Assembly (NCBI GenBank): GCA_900553315.1
Contig: USCW01000126.1
Span: 1-5,476 of the forward strand
Direction: 5' to 3'
DNA: 5,476 nucleotides
Source of the DNA: an uncultured Eubacteriales bacterium
GTDB taxonomy: Bacteria; Bacillota; Clostridia; Christensenellales; Aristaeellaceae
Shown: positions 1 through 5,476 of the stretch, one piece after another
Numbering within the stretch: position 1 is the stretch's first letter
Layout of the letters: the number at the start of each line of letters is the position of its first letter
Program-made: the position numbers and the translations under genes
The notes under the pieces: model-generated
What the model saw: only the letters and a program-made list of their open reading frames with translations
Database searches by the model: none
What the model was told of the DNA's origin: nothing

Positions 1-11
1 GGAGGGGGCCC

Positions 12-47
12 GGGGGAGGGGCTTCTCTTAGAGAAGCCGCCTCCCCC
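12..47. repeat. Long GC-rich hairpin, leader copy 1
   Basis: The outer arm GGGGGAGG (12-19) pairs with CCTCCCCC (40-47), and the inner arm GGCTTCTC (20-27) pairs with GAGAAGCC (31-38). The loop is TTA and one G (39) is bulged, giving 16 base pairs. It is the first copy of an element repeated at 86-125. No T-tract follows, so it is not an ordinary intrinsic terminator for the + strand. It may be a REP/MITE-like intergenic palindrome or a folded leader element of the metal ATPase gene. The fold is seen directly; its role is unknown. Confidence 0.8.
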
Positions 48-60
48 GGAGTTCCATTTC

Positions 61-83
61 TCCCCCGGTCTCTTCGGGAGGGA
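61..83. repeat. Weak imperfect inverted repeat between the two hairpins
   Basis: CCCCG (63-67, with flanking pyrimidines) can pair with CGGG (75-78) and, past a bulged A, with GGG (80-82), around a TCTCTTC-type loop. It is shorter and less regular than the hairpins on each side and shares only base composition with them. It could be a decayed member of the same repeat family, or simply chance pairing in a C-run/G-run sequence. Confidence 0.4.
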
Positions 84-85
84 GC

Positions 86-125
86 GCGAGGGAGGGGCTT
101 CTTTCAGAGAAGCCGCTTCCCTCGC
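86..125. repeat. Long GC-rich hairpin, leader copy 2
   Basis: The outer arm GCGAGGGA (86-93) pairs exactly with TCCCTCGC (118-125). The inner arm GGCTTCT (96-102) pairs with AGAAGCC (108-114), with two further pairs from GG (94-95) and CT (116-117), and G115 bulged as in copy 1. Over the 32-base core (90-121) it matches 14-45 at 29 positions. The three differences are two stem changes that turn a G-C pair into a G-T pair and one loop change, so pairing is kept. It ends 30 bases before the ATPase start codon, so it would lie in or just above the leader of that mRNA. Confidence 0.8.
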
Positions 126-145
126 ATACCTGTCTAATAAAAAAG

Positions 146-151
146 AAGGGG
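146..151 (+). promoter_or_regulatory. Ribosome binding site for the P-type ATPase
   Basis: AAGGGG sits 4 bases before the ATG at 156, in an A-rich stretch (140-147). The spacing is short but usable. A second candidate start, ATG at 186 (Met11), has only AAAAGG (175-180) before it. The HMA-like domain begins after both, so domain content does not decide between them; the better purine run favours 156. Confidence 0.55.
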
Positions 152-155
152 TTTT

Positions 156-2333
156 ATGTTAAAGAAGGAAACGCAAAAGGACTGGATGAAAAGTCAGGTG
201 GCGCACAGCATTCGCGGTCGTCTGCGCCTGCGCGTGTCCGGCCTGAGTTATGTATACGATCAGCGGCTGGAGATCGCTCAGGCGCTGGCGGGGATTTCCG
301 GCGTGGAGTCCGCGCAGGTAACGCCCTGCACCGAGAGTGTGCTGCTCCGTTACGATGCGGCGCAGGTGGACGGTCAGCAGCTGGCAGAGCGGGCGGACAT
401 GATTCTGGCTCGTTACGCTATGGTTGCGTACCGTGCGTGTCATGCGTCCGTTGCGTCTGAGGAGCCGGAGGTCGCCATGACCACCGCGCACCTGACGAAG
501 CGGCTGGCAATCAACGCGGGAGCCCTGCTGATCGGCAACACGGTATTGCCCGGGAGCCTGATGGCGGGCACCATGGCAAACTTCACCTCCTTGGAGGCGC
601 TCGCCAGCATGGGTCTGACTTGGCCCATGGTGAAGAGCGCGTGGAAGGGACTGCGGAAGGATCTGCGGCCCAATGCGGATTTCCTGACGGTCACGTCCAT
701 TGTGGCGAGTTTGCTGCTGGGCAATCCTCATTCCGCGCTGATGATTCTTGCACTGTCTGATCTGGCGGAACTGATGACCTCCTTTACCATTGAGCGGACG
801 CGCTCCTCCATCAAGAAGATGCTGTCCGTGGAGGACGGCGAAGTATGGCGTGTGCTGCCCAGCGGCAAGCTGGAGCATTGCCCCATTGCGCAGGTCAAGG
901 TGGGGGATACCATCGAGGTACACACCGGCGAGAAGCTGGCGGTGGACGGCATTGTGACCTCCGGCAGCGCGGTGGTGGATCAGAGCGCCATCACGGGCGA
1001 GTTTGTGCCGGTGGAGACCCGTGCGGGTGCGGAGGTATATGCCGGTACCGTGGTCAAGAACGGCAACATGCAGGTACAGGCCAAGAAGGTGGGCGACCAG
1101 ACGGTGGTCAGCCGCATCGTGGGCATGGTGGAGCAGAGTGAGCTGAAGAAGGCGCCCATCCAGCGCTATGCGGACAAGTTCTCCAACTATCTGGTGCCGC
1201 TGAACTACCTGCTGTGCGCGGCGGTATGGCTTGTGACCCGCAATCCTCAGCAGGCGCTGAAGATGCTGGTCATTGACTACTCCTGCGGCATTAAGCTGTC
1301 CACGGCGACGGCCTTCTCTGCGGCCATCAATACGGCGGTGAAGCGCGGCGTGCTGATTAAGGGCGGCGCGTATATCGAGCAGATGAGCAACGCCAACACG
1401 GTGCTGCTGGACAAGACCGGCACCATCACCGAGGGCAAGCCTAAGGTGGTGTCCATGCAGGTGCTGGTGCATGACATGGATGAGAAGGAAGTGCTGTCTC
1501 TGGCTATGGCGGCGGAGGAGACCAGCACCCATCCGCTGGCCAGCGCGATCCTCGCCTACGGTCACGATCTGGGTGCGGAGATCCCCGTGCATGGCGAGGT
1601 CGTTACGGAGGTTTCCCGCGGCAGCCGCACCGACGTGGACGGCAAGGTCGTTCGCGTGGGTAACCTGAAGTACATGCAGGAGAACGGCGTGCGCGCGCCG
1701 AAAAAGCCCGTGGACGCGCAGGGCGCGATTCCGAACTACATCGGCGTAGACAATCGCGTGGTTGCGGTGCTCTTCGCCATGGACAGCCCTCGTGCCAATG
1801 TGCGCCGGGCCATCAACGCCCTGCGGTATGACGGCGTGGGCGATATTGAGATGCTGACGGGCGACATGGAGGCGCAGGCACGCGCCGTGGCGGAGCTGGT
1901 CGGTGCGGACGGCTATCGTGCGCAGCTGCTGCCGGAGCAGAAGGCCGAGGCGGTGCTGAAGCTGCAAACGCAGGGCAACGGCGTTGTGATGGTCGGCGAC
2001 GGCATCAACGATGCACCCGCGCTGGCGTATGCGGACGTGGGTATCTCGCTGGGCAGCAAGTCCACGGACATTGCCATGGAGACCAGCGACGTGGTCATCA
2101 ACCGGGACGACCCGATGATGATTCCCGAGCTGCGCCGCCTGTCCCGCGCAACCATGCGCATTGTGCAGCAGAACTTCGCCATGGTTATCGGCATCAATAC
2201 CGTGGGTCTGATCCTCGGTGCAGCCAGCGGTATTTCCGTGATGATGAGTGCGCTGCTGCATAACATGTCCACCATTCTGGTGGTGGCCAACTCCCTGCGG
2301 CTGATGGTTTTTCCGCCCATGGAAGGGAGGTAA
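156..2333 (+). CDS. P1B-type heavy-metal-translocating ATPase with SCG membrane motif
   Basis: Membrane pump that uses ATP to move a metal cation, probably outward. Residues about 14-72 form an HMA-like domain with a GRLRLRV strand and no CxxC. About eight membrane helices are apparent: roughly 114-160 (two), 175-212 (two), 345-392 (two) and 672-718 (two). The actuator loop has TGE at 280-282, the phosphorylated aspartate is D419 in DKTGT, the P1B-specific HP is at 459-460, TGD is at 568-570, and GDGINDAP is at 614-621. All catalytic motifs are intact and the length is normal for the family. The membrane metal motif, usually CPC, reads YSCGIK (375-380), and the last helix carries HNMST (702-706). 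With neither CPC nor CxxC, copper is unlikely; manganese, zinc or iron are open possibilities. The stop lies 7 bases before the next gene, so the two are probably co-transcribed. Class call is firm; substrate is not known. Confidence 0.95.
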   Translation: MLKKETQKDWMKSQVAHSIRGRLRLRVSGLSYVYDQRLEIAQALAGISGVESAQVTPCTESVLLRYDAAQVDGQQLAERADMILARYAMVAYRACHASVASEEPEVAMTTAHLTKRLAINAGALLIGNTVLPGSLMAGTMANFTSLEALASMGLTWPMVKSAWKGLRKDLRPNADFLTVTSIVASLLLGNPHSALMILALSDLAELMTSFTIERTRSSIKKMLSVEDGEVWRVLPSGKLEHCPIAQVKVGDTIEVHTGEKLAVDGIVTSGSAVVDQSAITGEFVPVETRAGAEVYAGTVVKNGNMQVQAKKVGDQTVVSRIVGMVEQSELKKAPIQRYADKFSNYLVPLNYLLCAAVWLVTRNPQQALKMLVIDYSCGIKLSTATAFSAAINTAVKRGVLIKGGAYIEQMSNANTVLLDKTGTITEGKPKVVSMQVLVHDMDEKEVLSLAMAAEETSTHPLASAILAYGHDLGAEIPVHGEVVTEVSRGSRTDVDGKVVRVGNLKYMQENGVRAPKKPVDAQGAIPNYIGVDNRVVAVLFAMDSPRANVRRAINALRYDGVGDIEMLTGDMEAQARAVAELVGADGYRAQLLPEQKAEAVLKLQTQGNGVVMVGDGINDAPALAYADVGISLGSKSTDIAMETSDVVINRDDPMMIPELRRLSRATMRIVQQNFAMVIGINTVGLILGAASGISVMMSALLHNMSTILVVANSLRLMVFPPMEGR
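2325..2330 (+). promoter_or_regulatory. Ribosome binding site of the accessory gene, inside the ATPase 3' end
   Basis: GGGAGG lies within the last codons of the ATPase, directly before its TAA (2331-2333), 10 bases ahead of the ATG at 2341. A site buried in the upstream reading frame this close to its stop suggests translational coupling, so the two proteins would be made in step. Confidence 0.75.
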
Positions 2334-2340
2334 GCACCCC

Positions 2341-3354
2341 ATGCACGATGAACATGGTGCGCTTCATGTGGAAGTGCTTTCCGCCATTCCAGGCCGGATT
2401 CGGCTGGCGCTGGAAAAGCCCATCACCAGCGAAGCGCCTTTCCTCAAGGTGGAAGGAGTACGTGCTTGCCGCTACAATCCCCGCATTCAGACGCTCCTGT
2501 GCTATTACGACAAGGGGCGCATAGGGGAGGAGGAGCTGATCAGCCGCCTTGGAGCGGTGTATACGGGTATTGTTTCGACGGAGCTGCTGCATGTGCGGCG
2601 CAGCGAGGAAGAGGGCTTTTCCATGGCGCCCAGCGGCTTTCTGGCGCTGGCATGCATTGGTTTGGATGGCGCTATGACCATGATGGCCTCGCCGCTGACG
2701 GTCTTCACGCGCTGGCTATCCGCCGGTGCGACGCTGGCGGCGGTGGTAGAGCACGGTTATCAGGAGCTCCACGCCCGCGGGAGCTTTGACCCGGAGGTTA
2801 TGTCGGTGGTATACCTCATCAACTCCATTGGCAAGCCCAATGGGTTCCGAGCGAGTCTTCTGGCATGGATCGTGACGTTTGGGAGGCACCTGATTCCCCG
2901 TGCGCCGCGAGAGCAGGTGTATCTGGTGCGGCGGACGGAGCACGCGGTGGTGCTGACGCCTATGGCGGGCAGCGAAAGTGAGCGTGTTTTCGCGGGAAAT
3001 ATTCTGCGCAGCGGTGTGGAAGCGTTCTGCATCTGGCGCAAGACCCATGAACCGAAAGCTAAGGATCGGATGATGCGTTATTTTGGCATCATTCTGCTGT
3101 TCGCGGTGGGTGCCGGTATTGGAAGCGTGGGCGCAGCGCGGCTGGCAGGAAAGACCATCTGGATCTCCTGCGGGCTGCTGCTGGTAAGCTTTGCACTCAT
3201 GTTCATCCGGGAAGAAATCGAAGAAAACCCTGCGATCGAAAAGGATCTGGCTGAGATCCGGCAGGAGACACGGGAAATCGACCGGACTCTCAAGCAGGAA
3301 CTGAAGGAAGAGCGCGAGGAACTGCATGAGGAATTACACGAGAAATTGAGATAA
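2341..3354 (+). CDS. HMA-like membrane accessory protein with DUF1275-like C-terminal helices
   Basis: Probable partner of the upstream metal ATPase. Residues 8-80 look like a second degenerate HMA domain: SAIPGRIRLAL (14-24) parallels HSIRGRLRLRV (17-27) of the ATPase, and it also lacks CxxC. Residues about 98-140 are hydrophobic, with one or two possible membrane segments. Residues 150-200 (DPEVMSVVYLINSIGKPNG, then FGRHLIPR) I do not recognise with certainty. Residues 217-290 resemble the C-terminal half of DUF1275/YoaK-type membrane proteins: a GNILRSGVEAF stretch, then YFGIILLFAVGAGIGS and a last helix near 272-289. The tail (291-337) is highly charged, likely coiled-coil, and ends in tandem LHEE/LHEK units with H329 and H333 that could bind metal. 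By loose analogy with mycobacterial PacL proteins next to P-ATPases, it may stabilise the pump or pass metal to it. The gene is well supported; the DUF1275 resemblance is from memory of the family pattern, and the function is inferred. Confidence 0.85.
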   Translation: MHDEHGALHVEVLSAIPGRIRLALEKPITSEAPFLKVEGVRACRYNPRIQTLLCYYDKGRIGEEELISRLGAVYTGIVSTELLHVRRSEEEGFSMAPSGFLALACIGLDGAMTMMASPLTVFTRWLSAGATLAAVVEHGYQELHARGSFDPEVMSVVYLINSIGKPNGFRASLLAWIVTFGRHLIPRAPREQVYLVRRTEHAVVLTPMAGSESERVFAGNILRSGVEAFCIWRKTHEPKAKDRMMRYFGIILLFAVGAGIGSVGAARLAGKTIWISCGLLLVSFALMFIREEIEENPAIEKDLAEIRQETREIDRTLKQELKEEREELHEELHEKLR

Positions 3355-3369
3355 AGCACCGGACATCAA

Positions 3370-3404
3370 AAAAGGAGCCGCTGCGTGATGCAGCGACTCC
3401 TTTT
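3370..3404. terminator. Bidirectional intrinsic terminator between convergent genes
   Basis: AAAAGGAG (3370-3377) pairs with CTCCTTTT (3397-3404), and CGCTGC (3379-3384) pairs with GCAGCG (3390-3395), around a GTGAT loop with a single C/A mismatch. Read on the - strand, the stem ends in six T residues (complement of 3368-3373); on the + strand there are four. It thus serves the ATPase/accessory unit ending at 3354 and, more strongly, the permease ending at 3423. It fills the only gap between these genes. Confidence 0.9.
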
Positions 3405-3422
3405 GCTTGTCGAGAAAGGAAA

Positions 3423-4940
3423 TTACTCAGAACGCAGGGCGGTGACGGGGTTGCACTTGGCTGCGCTGCGGGCGGGGATCAGACCGCCAAGGATCGTGAG
3501 CAGGGTAGCCAGAACGATCAGGACCAGTGCAGCCTTGGGCGGCAGCACAGCGGTGACGCTGGTGGTTCCTGCAATGGAGTGGATGAGCATGTTGCCAGGG
3601 ATCAGCAGCAGCAGGCACAGGCCCACGCCGATCACGCCGGAGCACATTCCGATAATGAAGGTCTCGGCATTGAACACCTCGGAGACATTGTGCTTGGATG
3701 CACCGATGGCACGCAGAATACCGATCTCCTTGCGGCGTTCCAGCACGCTGATATAGGTGATGACACCGATCATGATGGAAGAAACCACCAGCGAGATGGC
3801 AACAAAGGCCACCAGCACATTGCTGACCATATCCACGATCTTGGTCACGGCGCTCATCAGGGTGCCGACCGTATCCGAGAATACGATCACCTTGTCCTCT
3901 TCGCCCTGCGCACGCATGGCGGCGTTGTAGGCGTTCAGGCTGTCCACGATGCGGTTCTTGGCCTCAAAGCTCTTGGGGTAGATCCAGATGCTGCCGGGCT
4001 TTGCATAATCCGAATAGCCCAGTGCACCAAGAACACTGCTGTAGGAGGTGGTGCTGGACTGCAGGTTCATCTTGACCAGATCCACAAGGTCGTCGGTGCT
4101 CATGTTCACCTGCACGGCACTCTGGAACACGGTGGGGTCGATCTTCAGGGCATCTTCCACCTGACTGCTGAGCTGAGCGATGTTGTTCTGGATGGCGGAC
4201 TGGATCTGCTGGCTGAACTGAGTGGTCAGCTGGGTCATCAGCTGCTGCATCACGGTGCTCATCTGGGTCTGAATGGCAGCGGTGAGTTTGGTCTGCAGAG
4301 CTTCGCCCAGCTTCTGGCTCAGCTGTTCCGAGTAGCTTTGCAGATAGCTCGTCATGATGCCCTGCAGGTTCTGCTGCAGCGCAGCGGTGAACTGCTCCTG
4401 CAGGCCGGTGGTGTCCAGCAGGTCGCCCATGGATTCGGACAGAAGCTGCTTGAACTGGTCGCTCTCCATATAGGAAGAGAAACCAATCTTATCCAGATTC
4501 AAGATGCCGTTGCCGATGATATAGCGCTTATAGCCATTCATGATCTTCTTCATCAGGCTCTGCAGCGCATCCTCCGAGACGGACAGGTCCATATCGGCAA
4601 ACAACTGGCTCAGATCCAGCGCGTCCATGTCCGGAAGCTCCACATCGCTCATGTCGATGTCGCTCAGGTCCAGATCGCTCAGATCCAGCTGGAATGCGGA
4701 CGGATCAAGGATGGAGGAAAAGTCAAAGCTGCCATCCTGCAGATCAAATGCACCGCTCAGGTCGAACTGTAGCTTGCTTGCATCGAACTGGAAGGCATCC
4801 TTCAACATATCGGTATCCACCGAGAACAGGGAAGAAATGTCAAGATCGGTTTCGCGCTGGTCGGCATCAAAGCGCTCGCCGGTCAGCACGTTCACTTCCG
4901 GGTCGGCAAGCTGCTGCTTTACCACTTCACTTTTGGCGCA
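3423..4940 (-). CDS. FtsX/MacB-family ABC transporter permease, 5'-truncated
   Basis: C-terminal part of the membrane subunit of an ABC exporter or mechanotransmission complex; about 505 codons remain and the TAA stop is present. Numbering from the open frame's first Met at 5111, the native part begins near residue 58. Three C-terminal membrane helices lie at about 430-456, 485-505 and 528-547. The first is followed by ERRKEIGILRAIGAS (458-472), the FtsX-family signature, and the protein ends PARSAAKCNPVTALRSE. Before these is a large extracellular insert: an Asp-rich repeat (about 105-178) and a Gln-rich helical region (about 237-322). Missing are the first membrane helix, the rest of the ectodomain and any start codon. 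Residues 1-57 of the open frame are antisense to a different gene and look non-native (many His/Arg, no domain). The ATPase partner is not in the window. Substrate unknown; antimicrobial peptide, macrolide or lipoprotein export are family roles, not shown here. Confidence 0.88.
   Translation of the reverse strand, partial: CAKSEVVKQQLADPEVNVLTGERFDADQRETDLDISSLFSVDTDMLKDAFQFDASKLQFDLSGAFDLQDGSFDFSSILDPSAFQLDLSDLDLSDIDMSDVELPDMDALDLSQLFADMDLSVSEDALQSLMKKIMNGYKRYIIGNGILNLDKIGFSSYMESDQFKQLLSESMGDLLDTTGLQEQFTAALQQNLQGIMTSYLQSYSEQLSQKLGEALQTKLTAAIQTQMSTVMQQLMTQLTTQFSQQIQSAIQNNIAQLSSQVEDALKIDPTVFQSAVQVNMSTDDLVDLVKMNLQSSTTSYSSVLGALGYSDYAKPGSIWIYPKSFEAKNRIVDSLNAYNAAMRAQGEEDKVIVFSDTVGTLMSAVTKIVDMVSNVLVAFVAISLVVSSIMIGVITYISVLERRKEIGILRAIGASKHNVSEVFNAETFIIGMCSGVIGVGLCLLLLIPGNMLIHSIAGTTSVTAVLPPKAALVLIVLATLLTILGGLIPARSAAKCNPVTALRSE
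4629..4688 (-). repeat. Four tandem 15-base units encoding LDLSD-type pentads
   Basis: On the - strand this part of the permease reads LDLSD, LDLSD, IDMSD, VELPD in four consecutive 15-base units. The first two units differ only at synonymous third positions, which points to duplication of the DNA. Looser pieces of the same pattern (FDLSG, FDLQD, FDFSS, LDLSQ, MDLSV) flank it from about 4578 to 4784. A hydrophobic-Asp-hydrophobic-Ser/Asp pattern with period five fits a solenoid or Ca-binding surface loop, but no known repeat family is claimed. Confidence 0.7.
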
Positions 4941-4960
4941 GGGGCTTGACCCTGAGGCTT
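4930..4960. other. Probable sequence junction between two source genomes
   Basis: To the left, the - strand encodes recognisable permease down to about base 4938. To the right, the + strand encodes a pilus-locus protein with its own ribosome binding site at 4965. The permease has no start codon or upstream helix before the other gene begins. Codon habits change sharply: the 166 codons after 4977 use TCG for serine 11 times and TTG for leucine 6 times, whereas the permease beside it uses mostly AGC and CTG. The exact break cannot be placed without homologues; no insertion sequence, direct repeat or att-like site is visible here. Confidence 0.65.
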
Positions 4961-4980
4961 GGATAGGAGCTTGGCTATGA
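4939..4980 (+). CDS. Possible C-terminal scrap of the gene upstream of the pilus-locus protein
   Basis: The frame ending in TGA at 4978-4980 overlaps the next ATG as ATGA, a common arrangement in operons. It would encode about 13 residues ending DPEAWIGAWL. Further left this frame is only antisense to the permease. If the junction lies near 4940, this is the tail of the preceding gene in a tad-type operon. It is too short to identify, and the overlap could be coincidence. Confidence 0.3.
   Translation, partial: QGLDPEAWIGAWL
4965..4969 (+). promoter_or_regulatory. Ribosome binding site of the pilus-locus gene
   Basis: AGGAG with a 7-base spacer to the ATG at 4977. This near-ideal site fixes the start codon and shows that sequence native to this gene extends at least to about 4960. 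Confidence 0.75.
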
Positions 4981-5476
4981 GCGTGCCGCGCAGAATGGCG
5001 CAGGCGTTTTCCCTGCGGGACGAGGACGGGATGACCACGGTCGGCATGGTGGTGTCGCTTCTGCTGGCGTTGTCGATGATCTTCTCGTCGGCTCAGGTGT
5101 ACCGAATCCAATCCGTGTCATCGCGTGTGCAGTCGGTGGCAGATGCCGGTGCGCTTGCGGCGGGCAACGTGGTCGCGGAGTTCATGGTGGCGGTGCGCGT
5201 GTGCGATTCCGTGGCCCTGTCCTTGTCGCTGACCAGCTTGACGTCCACAGGTTTGGGGATCGTCGCATGTTGCGTTCCCGGCGGGCAGGGCGTGGGCGCC
5301 AAGCTGCTCGAAGCCGGTGCGCGCGTGGCCGATGCCCGAGATTCGTTCTCGAAGACCGCTTCCGAGGGCTTGACGCGCGTTCAGAAGGCTCTCCCGTTTT
5401 TGGCGGCGGCCAGCGCGGCATCGGTTGCGCAGGGGAACGGCTCGAACGGGTCCGACTACACGGCGCTTGCCCTGCT
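4977..5476 (+). CDS. TadE/TadG-like membrane-anchored pilus-locus protein, 3'-truncated
   Basis: The frame stays open for 166 codons to the window end, so the C-terminus is missing. The start is a short charged segment (SLRDEDG, 12-18), then a single hydrophobic helix (about 19-40), then VYRIQSVSSRVQSVADAGALAA (41-62). The pattern of acidic-Gly, membrane helix and VxxVADAxALAA matches the N-terminus of TadE/TadG pseudopilin-like proteins of tight-adherence (Flp/type IVc) pilus loci, where the first part sits in the membrane and the rest outside. The +5 position after Gly18 is Gly, not Glu, so prepilin-peptidase cleavage is uncertain. Two adjacent cysteines (98-99) follow a second hydrophobic stretch (79-98). 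I associate this style of protein with Coriobacteriia, from memory. Rich TCG and TTG codon use sets it apart from everything to its left. That it is a real gene is likely; the exact family is moderate. Confidence 0.72.
   Translation, partial: MSVPRRMAQAFSLRDEDGMTTVGMVVSLLLALSMIFSSAQVYRIQSVSSRVQSVADAGALAAGNVVAEFMVAVRVCDSVALSLSLTSLTSTGLGIVACCVPGGQGVGAKLLEAGARVADARDSFSKTASEGLTRVQKALPFLAAASAASVAQGNGSNGSDYTALAL

Noticed and set aside
12..125. Leader hairpins as a manganese (yybP-ykoY) or other known riboswitch
   Set aside because: I see none of the conserved internal-loop elements of that class; the stems are simple near-perfect hairpins with three-base loops.
12..125. CRISPR array
   Set aside because: There are only two copies, the palindrome spans the whole unit, and the 44-base interval is itself a G/C-run sequence without spacer character.
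133..138. TCTAAT as a -10 promoter box for the ATPase gene
   Set aside because: It is one base from TATAAT, but no -35 box lies about 17 bases upstream (that position is inside hairpin 2), and it would leave a leader of only about 11 bases.
159..2342. A 727-codon open frame antisense to the ATPase gene
   Set aside because: Its product is full of His, Arg and Gln with no domain or membrane pattern. It arises because GC-rich third positions in the real gene avoid stops on the other strand. The + strand frame carries every P-ATPase motif.
3579..4772. A 397-codon + strand open frame opposite the permease
   Set aside because: Its product is dominated by His, Gln, Asp and Leu, the antisense image of the Asp/Gln-rich permease, and has no recognisable domain or good ribosome site.
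4941..5111. N-terminal 57 residues of the permease open frame
   Set aside because: They are antisense to the well-supported pilus-locus gene, are rich in His and Arg, and lack the membrane helix expected at the start of a MacB/FtsX permease. The Met at 5111 is not a credible start.
5182..5421. Minus-strand open frames opposite the pilus-locus gene
   Set aside because: They are short, rich in Arg and Pro, have no motif, and sit antisense to a frame that has a good ribosome site and a clear N-terminal pattern.

Overview
The window holds two complete genes, one 5'-truncated gene and the start of a fourth, and it looks like a join of two different source genomes. Bases 1 to about 4930 have the moderately GC-rich, CTG/AGC/GCG-preferring codon use and the protein types of a gut Firmicute, perhaps in the Oscillospirales/Ruminococcaceae range. 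This is an inference from protein style, not from a search. Bases from about 4960 to the end read as a more GC-rich genome with heavy TCG (Ser) and TTG (Leu) use and a pilus-locus protein of the kind I associate with Coriobacteriia such as Collinsella or Eggerthella relatives. The 5476-base length and open ends suggest a metagenomic contig.

Layout: bases 1-155 are a non-coding leader with two near-identical long hairpins (29 of 32 core positions identical, 76 bases apart) and a weaker third inverted repeat between them. Bases 156-3354 are a tight two-gene unit on the + strand: a P1B-type heavy-metal ATPase (725 aa), then, 7 bases after its stop, a 337-aa membrane protein. Both proteins start with an HMA-like domain carrying a GRxRL motif but no CxxC. 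The ATPase has SCG in place of the usual CPC membrane metal motif. The second protein ends in a pair of membrane helices resembling the C-terminal half of DUF1275 (YoaK-like) proteins, followed by a charged helical tail with Glu/His repeats. I read the pair as a metal-export pump and its membrane accessory protein, with the metal unknown.

Bases 3355-3422 hold a strong two-way terminator. Bases 3423 to about 4940 on the - strand are the C-terminal part of a FtsX/MacB-type ABC transporter permease with a very large extracellular insert, made of an Asp-rich five-residue repeat and a Gln-rich helical region. Its N-terminus and start codon are missing because the reading frame runs into the foreign sequence. 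Bases 4977-5476 on the + strand are the first 166 codons of a TadE/TadG-like membrane-anchored pilus-locus protein. It has its own good ribosome binding site and an ATGA overlap with what may be the end of the preceding gene.

The most notable points are the ATPase/accessory pair with unusual metal motifs and a possible new domain fusion, the paired leader hairpins, and the abrupt join near base 4940, which is probably an assembly chimera but could be a real recombination point.
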